From the NCBI RefSeq assembly GCF_000725125.1, contig NZ_JFCB01000018.1, positions 1 to 64,000 on the forward strand: a DNA stretch of 64,000 bases. Reading direction: 5' to 3'. A program made the translations under genes and the position numbers. Below, one piece after another: positions 17,028-26,229 of the stretch (position 1 is its first letter; the number at the start of each line of letters is the position of its first letter). Origin of the DNA: Streptomyces toyocaensis (lineage in GTDB: Bacteria > Actinomycetota > Actinomycetes > Streptomycetales > Streptomycetaceae). A model generated the notes under the pieces. The model ran no database searches. It saw nothing but the letters and a program-made list of their open reading frames with translations, and was not told the origin of the DNA.

Positions 17028-19529
17028 ATGGCAACGACCACACCAGCCGGTGTGCGGGCTCATGCCAAGCACGGGGGAGGCTCCTCCGGAGACGCTCCGA
17101 TGACCCATCGGCAGATCATGGAGGCGCTGTCCGGGCTGCTGCTCGGCATGTTCGCCGCCATCCTGTCGTCGACCATCGTCACCAACGCCCTGCCCGAGAT
17201 CGTGGGCGACCTCGGTGGCGGCCAGAGCGCCTACACCTGGGTCGTCACCGCCTCGCTGCTGACGATGACCGCCTCCACCCCCCTGTGGGGCAAGCTCGCC
17301 GACCTGTTCAGCAAGAAGGTCCTGGTCCAGATAGCCCTCTGCGTCTTCGTCCTCGGCTCCGTCGTGGCCGGCCTGGCGCAGAACCCGGGAATGCTCATCG
17401 GCGCGCGTGCCATCCAGGGCCTGGGCGCCGGCGGCCTGTCCGCCCTGGCCCAGATCATCATGGCCGCGATGATCTCCCCGCGTGAGCGCGGACGCTACTC
17501 CGGCTACCTCGGCGCGACCTTCGCCGTCGCGACCGTCGGTGGCCCGCTGCTCGGCGGCGTCATCACCGACACCAGCTGGCTCGGCTGGCGCTGGTGCCTC
17601 TACGTCGGGGTGCCCTTCGCGGTGGTCGCGCTGCTCGTGCTGCAGAAGACGCTGCACCTGCCCCTGCTCAAGCGCCGGGTCAAGGTCGACTGGGCGGGCG
17701 CCTTCTTCGTCACCGCGGCCGTCTGCCTGCTGCTCGTCTGGGTCACCTTCGCCGACGACAAGTACGCGTGGATGTCCTGGCAGACCGCTGCCATGGTCGG
17801 CGGTTCGGTCGTCCTGGCGCTGGTCTTCCTGTTCGTCGAGAGCCGGGCCGCCGAGCCGATCATCCCGCTGCGCCTGTTCCGCAACCGCACCATCACCCTG
17901 GCCTCGCTGGCGTCCCTGTTCGTCGGCATCGCGATGTTCGCCGGCACCGTCTACTTCAGCCAGTACTTCCAGCTCGCCCGGGACAAGTCCCCGACCATGT
18001 CGGGCGTCATGACGATCCCGATGATCGGCGGCCTGTTCGTGTCCTCCACGGTCTCCGGCATCGTCATCACCCGCACCGGCAGGTGGAAGAGCTGGCTCCT
18101 GGCCGGCGGCGTGCTGCTGACCGCGGGCCTCGGCCTGCTCGGCACCATGCGCTACGACACCCCCTACTGGCACATCGGCGTCTTCATGGCGCTCATGGGC
18201 CTCGGCGTCGGCATGATGATGCAGAACCTGGTGCTGTGCACGCAGAACCAGGTGGCCCCCGGCGACCTGGGCGCGGCCTCCTCCGTCGTGACCTTCTTCC
18301 GGTCCCTCGGCGGAGCGCTCGGCGTCTCCGTGCTCGGCTCGGTCATGTCGAGCCGGATCAGCCACTACGCCCAGGACACCATCGGGCAGCTCGGTCCGCG
18401 GGAGCGGGCGGCGGCCGCAGAGGCCTCCGGCAGCGGCGCGATCCCCGACATGGACCTGCTGCCCCCGTCCATCCGCACCTGGCTGGAGAGCGCCTACGGG
18501 CACGGCATCGCCGACATCTTCCTGTACGTCGCGCCGATCGCCCTGCTCGCCTTCCTGGTCACCCTGTTCATCAAGGAGGTCCCGCTGCGGACCACCGGCG
18601 CGCTCGCCCAGGCGGCGGAGGAGACGGCCGGGGCCCCCGCGCCGCAACCGTCCGCCGAGGACGCCGTGAACCGTACCGCGGACGGCGCCGGGGCCGACGC
18701 GACGGGCACGGCCGCCCGACCGCTGTCCGCGGTCGCCGGCACCGCCCACGCCGAGGAGTCCGCCGGGGGCGGCTTCCCGGTCCGCGGTGCCGTGCGCGGC
18801 GCCGACGGCGCGCCCGTCCCGCGGGCGGCCGTCACCCTGATCTCGCTCGGCGGACGCCAGCTCGGCCGCTCGGTGACGCGGGCCGACGGGTCGTACGCGG
18901 TGGACGCGCCCGGGGCCGGGTCGTACGTCCTGATCGCGGCCGCCGACGGTCACCAACCGCAGGCGTCCACGGTCGTGGTGGACGGCGAACCCGTCACCCA
19001 CGACATGCTGCTCGGGGCCACCGGCGGCCTGGCCGGGACGGTCCGCACGGCGGGAACCGGACTGCCGGTGCCGGACGCGATGGTGATCGTCACCGATGTA
19101 CGCGGCGAGCTGCTGGCCTCCGGGAGCACCGGAGAGCAGGGCGAGTTCGCGTTCACCGAGCTGGCGCCGGGCGCGGTGACCGTCGCGGTGAACGCCGCCG
19201 GGCACCGGCCGCGCGCCCTGCCCGTCGAGGTCGACGGCACCGGAGTGACCCGGGTCGAGGCCGACCTGGAGACCGGTGCCCGGGTGCGGGGCGTGGTCCG
19301 CACCCCGCACGGGCCACTGGCCTACGCCCGGGTCACCCTGGTCGACGCGGCGGGCAACGTGGTCGGCACGGCGACGACCGGGACGGACGGGGCGTACGCC
19401 TTCGCCGATCTGGACGGCGGCGAGTACACCGTGATCGCCACGGGATACCCGCCGGTGGCCACCGCGCTGACGGTCACGGGCGACGGAACCGACGACCACG
19501 ACATCGAACTCGCCCACCCCGGCCAGTAG
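17028..19529 (+). CDS. DHA2-type MFS exporter fused to three carboxypeptidase-regulatory-like domains
   Basis: An 833-residue protein. Residues about 30-520 form a 14-helix drug:H+ antiporter of the DHA2 group (LSSTIVTNALPEI, the WGKLADLFSKK motif A, GARAIQGLGAGG motif). Helix 14 ends near TLFIKEVPLR. An Ala-rich linker leads to three tandem beta-sandwich repeats (residues about 580-833), each with a GxVR...VPxAxVTL...G...TxxDGxYxF pattern typical of CarboxypepD_reg domains. If both ends of the transporter face the cytosol, as in DHA2 proteins, the repeats are intracellular, which is odd for this fold. It is co-transcribed with the MarR gene and is probably induced by its exported compound. 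Confidence 0.9.
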   Translation: MATTTPAGVRAHAKHGGGSSGDAPMTHRQIMEALSGLLLGMFAAILSSTIVTNALPEIVGDLGGGQSAYTWVVTASLLTMTASTPLWGKLADLFSKKVLVQIALCVFVLGSVVAGLAQNPGMLIGARAIQGLGAGGLSALAQIIMAAMISPRERGRYSGYLGATFAVATVGGPLLGGVITDTSWLGWRWCLYVGVPFAVVALLVLQKTLHLPLLKRRVKVDWAGAFFVTAAVCLLLVWVTFADDKYAWMSWQTAAMVGGSVVLALVFLFVESRAAEPIIPLRLFRNRTITLASLASLFVGIAMFAGTVYFSQYFQLARDKSPTMSGVMTIPMIGGLFVSSTVSGIVITRTGRWKSWLLAGGVLLTAGLGLLGTMRYDTPYWHIGVFMALMGLGVGMMMQNLVLCTQNQVAPGDLGAASSVVTFFRSLGGALGVSVLGSVMSSRISHYAQDTIGQLGPRERAAAAEASGSGAIPDMDLLPPSIRTWLESAYGHGIADIFLYVAPIALLAFLVTLFIKEVPLRTTGALAQAAEETAGAPAPQPSAEDAVNRTADGAGADATGTAARPLSAVAGTAHAEESAGGGFPVRGAVRGADGAPVPRAAVTLISLGGRQLGRSVTRADGSYAVDAPGAGSYVLIAAADGHQPQASTVVVDGEPVTHDMLLGATGGLAGTVRTAGTGLPVPDAMVIVTDVRGELLASGSTGEQGEFAFTELAPGAVTVAVNAAGHRPRALPVEVDGTGVTRVEADLETGARVRGVVRTPHGPLAYARVTLVDAAGNVVGTATTGTDGAYAFADLDGGEYTVIATGYPPVATALTVTGDGTDDHDIELAHPGQ

Positions 19530-19543
19530 CGGGAAGCCCCACC

Positions 19544-19592
19544 CCCGTGGCGGGCCCGCGCGTCCCGCGGCGAAGGCGCGCCCCGCCACGGG
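19544..19592 (+). terminator. Terminator-like structure after the MFS gene
   Basis: An 11-bp stem CCCGTGGCGGG / CCCGCCACGGG encloses a smaller GC hairpin, 15 nt after the stop. It may separate the exporter from the decayed gene behind it. Confidence 0.5.
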
Positions 19593-19640
19593 CCGGTCCC
19601 TCCATGAGCTGTCCGTACGTCCACTCGGAGAGGCAACGGG

Positions 19641-20225
19641 ATGCCACTGACCGCGCGGGTACACACGCGGGACGGATGAGCCGTGCCGCACGCGGTCATC
19701 ACCCTGACCGACGCGACCGGTGGGCAGGTGCCGCGCGCCGGGGCGGACGACGAGGGCGCCGTACGGGACCCCACCGCGCCGGCGCCGGGTACACTGTCGT
19801 CGTCACGGCGGTGGGGTACGCGCCCACCGCCGCCAGTGCGCTCGTCACGGCGAGCCGCACGGCCGGCCTCGGGACGGTGACGCCGGCCCGGCGGGGCGGC
19901 GCCGAGCTGCCGCCGCCGGGGCACACGACACGCGTCCGCGGTCCGCGGGCTTCCCGGACGCCGGCCGGCACCCGGAGATCACCTACCGGTCCACGGGACT
20001 GACCGGGCGGGACCCGACCGCTGGACGGTCCACGGTGAACCGGCCGTGCGCGGTGTCGTCCGCCCCGTCGACCTCGGCCCGACCCTCCTCGGCATCGGGG
20101 AGGACCCCTGGGGCGGCACCAGGGCGGCCTTCCGCGCCAGGGCCGAACCGCGGCGCGGGGACTTCGCGATGAACCACAACCAGGTCGTCCGGACCGGCAT
20201 CGCGGCGATCGGCACGACCCTCAGC
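19641..20225 (+). pseudogene. Degraded YceI-family gene with N-terminal beta-sandwich domain
   Basis: The reading frame from ATG 19641 (AGAGG seven nt upstream) runs into TGA at 19677, where related proteins have Trp (RDG*AVPHAV). It then matches a carboxypeptidase-regulatory domain until a shift near 19789; YTVVVTAVGYAP continues in another frame to about 19920. An internal deletion of roughly 70 codons follows. HPEITYRSTGLT is in a third frame, and after one more shift RGVVRPVDL...WGGTRAAF...DFAMNHNQVV runs to about 20215 in the first. The order is that of a YceI lipocalin-like protein. At least one nonsense change, two or three shifts and a deletion make it inactive. Confidence 0.8.
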
Positions 20226-20252
20226 GACGCGCTTCCGCCCTGTGAGGCGCCG

Positions 20253-20957
20253 TCAGGGCTTGTCGTGGGCGTCGACGATGCGACGGGCGAGATCCCGCAG
20301 CTTCACGTTCTCCCGCTGCGAGGCCCGCACCAGGCTGTCGAAGGCGCCGGCCGCGTCGATGTTCAGGCGCTCCATGAGGATGCCGGTGGCCTGGCCGATC
20401 AGGTCCCGGGTGCGCATGGCCTCGGTGAGCTGCTCGCGCACGGTGGCGGAGTCGAGGGCGATGCCGACGTGCGCGGTGAACAGCCGGCCGACCCGCAGGG
20501 CGGTCTCGTCGAAGGCGCGCGGCTTGCGGGCGTACGTGGTGAGCACGGTCAGCCGGCGGCGGTCGGCGCGCAGCCGCAGCGACAGCACGGAACGCAGGCC
20601 GAGCTCGGACAGCGCGCCCTGTCCCTGTTCGCCCTCGCTGTCCTCGACCCCGGCCACCGGGGCGGTCCACAGGCCGTGCCAGTAGGGCCGTTCCCCGGCC
20701 CCGGGGCCACCGTCCTCGGCGGCCCGCACGACATCGTCGGTCCAGGCGAGCGTGCGGCGACGGTTGTCGCGCTCTATCACGGAGATGCCGGCGTGATCGG
20801 CGCCGGGCACGAGGTCGACCGCCAGACGGACGGCGGCGTCCAGGGTGCTGTCCGGGGAGGACGTCTCGTGCAGTCGGCAGGCCGCGGCCGTCAGTGCTTC
20901 CGCCACATCGGAACCGTCAGAGAAAGGGGGCAAATCAGAAAACCGGGACGCAACCAC
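20253..20957 (-). CDS. GAF-ANTAR regulator
   Basis: A protein of about 234 residues with an N-terminal GAF-like sensor domain and a C-terminal ANTAR RNA-binding domain (LIGQATGILMERLNIDAAGA to LRDLARRIV). ANTAR proteins bind paired hexanucleotide stem-loops in nascent RNA and prevent termination. Three Val codons cluster at the start; GTG at 20957 sits six nt after GAGG, and GTG 20960 is the alternative. No target hairpin pair was identified nearby. The gene is divergent from the STAS gene. Confidence 0.87.
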   Translation of the reverse strand: MVASRFSDLPPFSDGSDVAEALTAAACRLHETSSPDSTLDAAVRLAVDLVPGADHAGISVIERDNRRRTLAWTDDVVRAAEDGGPGAGERPYWHGLWTAPVAGVEDSEGEQGQGALSELGLRSVLSLRLRADRRRLTVLTTYARKPRAFDETALRVGRLFTAHVGIALDSATVREQLTEAMRTRDLIGQATGILMERLNIDAAGAFDSLVRASQRENVKLRDLARRIVDAHDKP

Positions 20958-21136
20958 CACGAACCTCTTCGGCGTGCACGGCCGAAAGGCCGTGCGCAGG
21001 AGAGCTCCGCAGCACATTCCCGACTGCGAGCACAGGACGTACAGAACTTTAGCCGCTTTCACACACGGGCTCCGACGTGGTCCAATGGAGTGACGGGTCA
21101 GGAAGTGGCCTCACAGACCGTCCTGACGTCTGCCAG

Positions 21137-21484
21137 GTGAATGCCGTGACCTTCTCCCCGCATCCCTCCGAGCGCGCACTGGTCCCCTTCCCGCCGGAGA
21201 TCGACTTCTCCAACGCCGACGGACTGCTGCCCCTGATCATGGCCCAGGCCCGTCCCGACTCCGGCCGGCCGCCCCGGGTCGTGGTCCTCGACCTCACCGC
21301 GACGCAGTTCATGGACTCCCAGGGTGTGCGCCTCATCAACGACGTGCGCCGGCTGCTGCGCCCCGGAGCCCGTGTGTCCGTGGTCGCCTGCCCGGAGAGC
21401 GTGGCGAGCCGCGTACTGGAACTCACCGGCCTGCGCCGGGACATCCCCGTGTACGACAACCTGCCCGAGGCGATGGCCGCCTAG
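21137..21484 (+). CDS. STAS-domain protein (anti-sigma factor antagonist-like)
   Basis: A 115-residue STAS protein. The segment VVVLDLTATQFMDSQGVRLI includes the Ser (DSQG) that a kinase would phosphorylate in partner switching. The GTG at 21137 is one of two close candidates (GTG 21146 has AGG eight nt upstream). Its likely partners are RsbW-like ATPases; two are encoded at 43968 and 50853 but pairing is unproven. Confidence 0.85.
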   Translation: MNAVTFSPHPSERALVPFPPEIDFSNADGLLPLIMAQARPDSGRPPRVVVLDLTATQFMDSQGVRLINDVRRLLRPGARVSVVACPESVASRVLELTGLRRDIPVYDNLPEAMAA

Positions 21485-21493
21485 GCTGACGCC

Positions 21494-21964
21494 ATGGCAC
21501 CGAACATCGCGACGAACACCCGTGTCTCCCTCGACGAGCTGCTGGACTTCGTGCGGCCCCGCCACCGGGCGGTCCTGCTGACCCGGCGGGCCGACGGCGG
21601 CCCCCAGGGCTCGCCGCTGACGTGCGGGGTCGACGACTCGGGGCGGATCGTGGTCTCCACCTACCCGGAGCGCGCCAAGACGCGCAACGCCAAGAGGGAC
21701 GGCCGGGTGAGCCTGATCGTCCTGAGTGACGACTGGAACGGGCCCTGGGTGCAGATCGACGGCACCGCCGAGGTCGTGGACTCGCCCGAGTCCGTGGAGC
21801 CGCTGGTGGAGTACTACCGGAACATCGCGGGCGAGCACCCCGACTGGGACGAGTACCGGGCGGCGATGGTCACGCAGGGCAAGTCGATCATCCGGATCAC
21901 TCCGGAGCGCTGGGGGCCGGTGGCGACCGGCGGTTTCCCGGCGCGACTGGCCGAGGGCGCGTAG
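21494..21964 (+). CDS. PPOX-class F420-dependent oxidoreductase
   Basis: A 156-residue split-barrel flavin/deazaflavin enzyme. It shows GSPLTCGVDDSGRIVVSTYP followed by KTRNAKRDGRVSL, the layout of F420-binding PPOX proteins. The C-terminus is IRITPERWGPVATGGFP. The substrate is unknown. It starts 9 nt after the STAS gene stop. Confidence 0.88.
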   Translation: MAPNIATNTRVSLDELLDFVRPRHRAVLLTRRADGGPQGSPLTCGVDDSGRIVVSTYPERAKTRNAKRDGRVSLIVLSDDWNGPWVQIDGTAEVVDSPESVEPLVEYYRNIAGEHPDWDEYRAAMVTQGKSIIRITPERWGPVATGGFPARLAEGA

Positions 21965-21981
21965 CACCCCCGCGGTCCTCG

Positions 21982-22755
21982 TCAGGCGCGGCTGCGGGCC
22001 ACCATCGCCTCGATGCCCGCGATCAGCAGGTCCAGGGCGAAGGCGAAGTCCCGTTCCAGCATCTCCTCGACCGTGTCACCGCCGCGGGCCTCCATGATCC
22101 TGGCCGACTCCTCGACGACCTCTGCGGCCTCCGGCGACTGCGTCACCTCGCTCATGGCGTGCCGGTGGTACTCGTCGGGAGTCATGCCCGTGGCGGCGAC
22201 GCGGGTGTGGAAGTGGCCCTCGACCGTGCCGTAGCCGTAGACGAACTGGAAGACGGCCGAGATGGCTCCCGTCGCCCCGTGCGCGGGCAGCCCCGTCTTG
22301 CGGACGACCTGCTGGATCACCCTCGAGAACGCCAGCGCGTTGGGCCCTATGTTGAGGAACCTGCCGGCCAGCGGCGACAGCCACGGATGGCGCACCAGCA
22401 GCGCGCGGTACTCGCGGGCGAGGGCGCGCAGTTGAGCCCGCCAGTCCTCGTCGACGGCCGGATCGGGCAGCGTGAGCTCCCCGAAGGTGCGGTCCAGGGC
22501 GAGTTCCAGCAGGTCGTCCTTGGTGTCGACGTACCAGTACACGGACATCGCCGTCACGTTGAGCTCGGCGGCGAGCCGGCGCATGGAGAACGTGGCCGGG
22601 CCCTCGGCGTCCAGCAGCCGGACGGTGACCTCGGTGATCCGCTCCCGGTCCAGTCCCGACGGCTGTCCGCCGCCGCGCCCGCCGCCGCGGGACCTGCCCT
22701 CCAGCCAGACACTGGAGCGCGAAGCGCTCCCGGACCGCCGGGCTGCCCTCACCAT
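21982..22755 (-). CDS. TetR/AcrR-family regulator (TetR_C type)
   Basis: A 257-residue repressor. The helix-turn-helix reads FSMRRLAAELNVTAMSVYWY, and the C-terminal ligand domain resembles the tetracycline-repressor class (TetR_C). The ATG at 22755 is preferred; an ATG nine codons upstream is possible. The basic Gly-rich N-terminal 35 residues precede the DNA-binding domain. Its target is not obvious. Confidence 0.9.
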   Translation of the reverse strand: MVRAARRSGSASRSSVWLEGRSRGGGRGGGQPSGLDRERITEVTVRLLDAEGPATFSMRRLAAELNVTAMSVYWYVDTKDDLLELALDRTFGELTLPDPAVDEDWRAQLRALAREYRALLVRHPWLSPLAGRFLNIGPNALAFSRVIQQVVRKTGLPAHGATGAISAVFQFVYGYGTVEGHFHTRVAATGMTPDEYHRHAMSEVTQSPEAAEVVEESARIMEARGGDTVEEMLERDFAFALDLLIAGIEAMVARSRA

Positions 22756-22969
22756 GGCGCACCTTCCTCGACGTGCCGGCACCGGCCCCTGCCAGGCACC
22801 CGGGCCCGGGTGCGCGGGGACCGGCCCTCAGGCCTTCTCCGGAAAGTCTGCCCGGTCCGCCCGGCCCGGCAACGCCGCCGCGATCAGCCCGCCGAGCAGC
22901 ACGCCGAGCAGCACGTCGGCGGCCCCGCCGGCAGACCCGTCCCGGGCCGTCCCGGTCGCCGTCGGCCGT

Positions 22970-23710
22970 TCACGACGCCGCGGGCTTGATCAGGTATCCG
23001 GCGCCCCGCCGGGTGTGGATCATCGGCTCCCGGCCGGCGTCGATCTTCCGGCGCAGGTACGAGATGTACAGCTCGACGACGTTGGCCCGCCCGCCGAAGT
23101 CGTACGACCAGACCCGGTCGAGGATCTGTGCCTTGCTGAGCACGCGCCGCGGATTGCGCATGAGGAAGCGCAGCAGTTCGAACTCGGTGGCGGTGAGGTG
23201 GATGCCGTCGCCGCCCCGGGTGACCTCGTGGCTGTCCTCGTCGAGGGTGAGGTCGCCGACGACCAGCACCGACTCCGACCGGCGGTCGGCGGCGCCGGAG
23301 CGCCGGATCAGCCCACGCAGCCGGGCGACGACCTCCTCCAGGCTGAACGGCTTGGTGACGTAGTCGTCACCCCCCGCCGTCAGCCCGGCGATGCGGTCCT
23401 CGACGGCGTCCTTGGCGGTCACGAACAGGACGGGCACGTCGGGCAGCTCGCGGCGCAGCCGCCCGAGGACGGACAGCCCGTCCCTGTCCGGCAGCATCAT
23501 GTCCAGGACGACGGCGTCCGGCCGGAACTCGCGCGCGGACCGCACGGCACCCTGACCGTCGCCGGCGCTGCGGATCTGCCAGCCCTCGTACCGCAGGGCC
23601 ATGGAGAGCAGTTCGGTGATCGACTGCTCGTCGTCCACCACCAGCACCCGGACGGGGCTCCCGTCCGGCCCGAGCAGTTCGGTGCGCCCCCGGGGCGAGA
23701 TCGTGGTCAT
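22970..23710 (-). CDS. OmpR-family response regulator
   Basis: A 246-residue regulator. The receiver domain has acidic pocket residues DDEQ, the phospho-Asp in VVLDMMLPDRDG, Thr in FVTAKD and Lys in VTKPFS. The C-terminal winged helix contains LTATEFELLRFLMRNPRRVL and ends HTRRGAGYLI. The ATG is at 23710. No histidine kinase gene is adjacent, although a GTGA overlap at its stop (22970-22973) is the type normally used by a following kinase; that frame closes after 27 codons. Confidence 0.93.
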   Translation of the reverse strand: MTTISPRGRTELLGPDGSPVRVLVVDDEQSITELLSMALRYEGWQIRSAGDGQGAVRSAREFRPDAVVLDMMLPDRDGLSVLGRLRRELPDVPVLFVTAKDAVEDRIAGLTAGGDDYVTKPFSLEEVVARLRGLIRRSGAADRRSESVLVVGDLTLDEDSHEVTRGGDGIHLTATEFELLRFLMRNPRRVLSKAQILDRVWSYDFGGRANVVELYISYLRRKIDAGREPMIHTRRGAGYLIKPAAS

Positions 23711-23825
23711 GCCGCACACGATGTCCGCGCCCTCTGAGAACACTCTTTCGGCACTCTGTGTTTTCCCTGAGAAAGGCGTCGGCTCGGCCGCGCCCCGCAC
23801 GCGGGCGCGTCCCGCCCGGGGAGGT

Positions 23826-24731
23826 TCACGGCACGGTGATGCCGAAGAGCCGGGCCGCGTTGTCGTGGCACACCCCCCGCAGCCACTCCTGACCGAGCCC
23901 CAGCCGCTCCAGCGCGTGCAACTGGTGGACGTACGGATAAGGGATGTTGGGGAAGTCCGAGCCGAGCAGGATCCGCTCGCCGAGGGCGGCCAGCCTGGGC
24001 AGCGCCCGCCGGGGGAACGGCGCCAGGCGTTCGCCGAAGTCGGTGAACGCCATCGTGGTGTCCAGCCGCACCTGCGCGTACCGCTCGGCGAGGTCCAGGA
24101 AGTCCTCGTACTCGGGCATCCCGAGGTGCGCCACCACCAGCCGCAGCCGGGGATGCCGCGCCAGCACCCGGGCGACCGGACCGGGGCCGGTGTGCTTTCC
24201 GGGCGCGGGCCCCGACCCGCAGTGGATCACCACCGGCAGACCGGCCTCGGCGAGCAGCCCCCAGGCGGCGTCGAGCGCCTCGTCGGCCGGGTCGTACGCC
24301 CCCACCTGCACATGCGCCTTGAAGACGCGCGCGCCCGCCTCGACGGCGTCCCGGACGTAGTCGGCGACGCCCGGCTCGGGGAACAGCGTCGCGGTGTGCA
24401 GGCAGTCGGGCGTGCGCGCGGCGAAACCGGCCGCCCAGTCGTTCAGCCAGCGGGCCATGCCGGGCTTGTGCGGGTAGAGCATGGCGGTGAACGCCCGTAC
24501 GCCGAACGCCCGCAGCACCTCGGCCCGTTCGCGCTCCTCCGCGCGGTACGTGATCGGCCACTCGACCCCGCCGGTCAGCGGTCCGAGCGCGTCGAAGTAC
24601 GCCCACACCTTGCGCAGCACCCGCTCCGGCATGAAGTGCGTGTGCACGTCGACGAGCCCGGGCAGCCCGAGCCCCTCCCAGAAACACCGCACGTCGCCGG
24701 CTTCGGTACGGGTGTCGGGCCGCTCGCTCAT
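23826..24731 (-). CDS. Amidohydrolase (metal-dependent hydrolase, TIM barrel)
   Basis: A 301-residue amidohydrolase_2 protein. Metal and catalytic residues are visible as VDVHTHF, VIHCGSG, VVAHLGMPE and LLGSDFPNIPY. The reaction may be hydrolysis or decarboxylation; the substrate cannot be read. The ATG at 24731 fits the alignment of the HTH motif near residue 31. Confidence 0.88.
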   Translation of the reverse strand: MSERPDTRTEAGDVRCFWEGLGLPGLVDVHTHFMPERVLRKVWAYFDALGPLTGGVEWPITYRAEERERAEVLRAFGVRAFTAMLYPHKPGMARWLNDWAAGFAARTPDCLHTATLFPEPGVADYVRDAVEAGARVFKAHVQVGAYDPADEALDAAWGLLAEAGLPVVIHCGSGPAPGKHTGPGPVARVLARHPRLRLVVAHLGMPEYEDFLDLAERYAQVRLDTTMAFTDFGERLAPFPRRALPRLAALGERILLGSDFPNIPYPYVHQLHALERLGLGQEWLRGVCHDNAARLFGITVP

Positions 24732-24775
24732 GCCGTCACGATCACCCGTGACCCGGCCCCCGGTCCAGAGGCCGG

Positions 24776-25648
24776 TCAGAACAGCCCGTCCTGTGCCACC
24801 GCCCGCCGGCTCAGCGCCCTGACCGGCACGGCGAACTCCCGCCCGCCGGAGGGGACCAGCCCCCACCCGGCCATCAGCCGGGTGTCCAGGACCACGACCC
24901 CCCGTGCCGTCGACAGATGCAGATCGGGGCCGGCGGCGGCCACCAGCTCACCGCTCACCGCGCCCCCGGCGACCAGTTCGGTGACCTCCCCCACGGCGGC
25001 GGGCACCCGCGGCAGCCCGAAGACCTCGGCGTGGTCGGCCGGTCGGAACGGCGCCGGGTCCAGCGACTCCGGCCATCCGCTCAGGGCGACCGCCCGCGCG
25101 TGCAGCGCGGCGATCTCCGCCGCCCTTTCCTCCCGCGTGGCCGGGAGGGCCGCCCTCACCGCCCGCTTGTCGGCGTAGGGAATCCGGTCGGGCACGCCGA
25201 GCGCCGCGCGCAGCAGCTCCTCGGTACGCCGCGCCGCCATCAGCGGCCCGGTGCCCAGCCAGGTGAAGGCGACCGCCCCCTGCTCGAGCAGCCGCGCCGC
25301 CCCCCGCTGCGCCGCGGTGATCCCGACCTTGAGCATCCCGGGCCCGAACCACGCCAGGTAGACGCGGTAGGGCCGAGGATCGTCCGCGAGGGAGTCCGCG
25401 GCCACCGAGTGCGCACGGTCCAGCCGGGCGCACTCCTCGCAGCGCGCCCCGGTACCGCGCCCCGGCACCGCCGCACCGAGCGGGCACGCGTGCCCGCGTG
25501 CCCCCACGCAGGTCCGTACTCCCCCGTCCTCGACCCCGAAGGCCACCCGCTTCCCCCGGGTCAGCACAGAGCGCCGGCCGCCGTCCCACAACAGCACGGG
25601 ACTGTCCGCCGACCACCGCAGCCCCGAGCAGTTCCATGCCTGTGCCAT
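24776..25648 (-). CDS. DUF2797 protein
   Basis: A 290-residue protein of the DUF2797 family. It has a Cys-rich segment (HACPLG...CEECARLDRAHSVA) that could bind zinc, followed by PYRVYLAWFGPGMLKVGIT, which resembles a GIY-YIG-like start. The ATG at 25648 begins MAQAWNCSGLRW. The function is unknown. Confidence 0.82.
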   Translation of the reverse strand: MAQAWNCSGLRWSADSPVLLWDGGRRSVLTRGKRVAFGVEDGGVRTCVGARGHACPLGAAVPGRGTGARCEECARLDRAHSVAADSLADDPRPYRVYLAWFGPGMLKVGITAAQRGAARLLEQGAVAFTWLGTGPLMAARRTEELLRAALGVPDRIPYADKRAVRAALPATREERAAEIAALHARAVALSGWPESLDPAPFRPADHAEVFGLPRVPAAVGEVTELVAGGAVSGELVAAAGPDLHLSTARGVVVLDTRLMAGWGLVPSGGREFAVPVRALSRRAVAQDGLF

Positions 25649-25794
25649 CACCGCCGAGACTAGAGGCCACCACTGACAGCCGCCCTCGACCCGGCGGGCA
25701 CGGGGCGGGGGCGGGCCGAGGTGCCGGGTGCGATCAGGAGTGCCAGTCTGGAGAAGGCATCGCACCGCTCGGGGACGTCCGGAAGGCCGAGAGC

Positions 25795-26229
25795 ATGGCT
25801 AGCAATGTCAGCGGTACCCACCAGCGCGGGTGGGAGGCGGAGAGCCCTTGGGCGACGAGCTGGACGGCCGCCGCGGCGGTCCTGATGACCTTCGGCGGCA
25901 TCATGGCGGTCTTCCAGGGCATCGCCGCCATCGCCAAGGACGACGTCTTCGTCACCACTCCGAACTTCACCTACGAGTTCAGCCTGACCGGCTGGGGCTG
26001 GGTGCACCTGATCCTCGGCGCACTGATCGCCGTCACCGGTGTCGCCCTGTTCACCGGCGCCACCTGGGCCCGCGTCGTGGGCATCGTGCTGGCCGGGCTC
26101 AGCATGGTCGCCAACTTCGTGTGGCTGCCCTACCAGCCCGTGTGGTCGATCGTCCTCATCGTCATCGCCGGCTTCATCATCTGGGCACTGTGCGCGCCGC
26201 GCCGCGAGAGCAGCGGGACCCGGGCGTAG
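25795..26229 (+). CDS. Four-helix integral membrane protein (DUF7144-like)
   Basis: A 144-residue membrane protein with four hydrophobic helices. It contains LMTFGGIMAVFQGIAAI, the hydrophilic loop FVTTPNFTYEFSLTGWGW and VGIVLAGLSMVANFVWLPYQP, a pattern common in actinomycetes. The function is unknown. Its 3' end overlaps the proposed start of the channel gene. Confidence 0.85.
   Translation: MASNVSGTHQRGWEAESPWATSWTAAAAVLMTFGGIMAVFQGIAAIAKDDVFVTTPNFTYEFSLTGWGWVHLILGALIAVTGVALFTGATWARVVGIVLAGLSMVANFVWLPYQPVWSIVLIVIAGFIIWALCAPRRESSGTRA

Noticed and set aside
16926..19691. Minus-strand 921-codon frame opposite the MFS gene
   Set aside because: Low-complexity Gly/Asp/Gln translation with no motif; the opposite strand encodes a canonical transporter.
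22838..22975. Short membrane-like frame after the response regulator
   Set aside because: The hydrophobic frame has no start codon and the GTG frame closes after 27 codons; kept only as a possible remnant.
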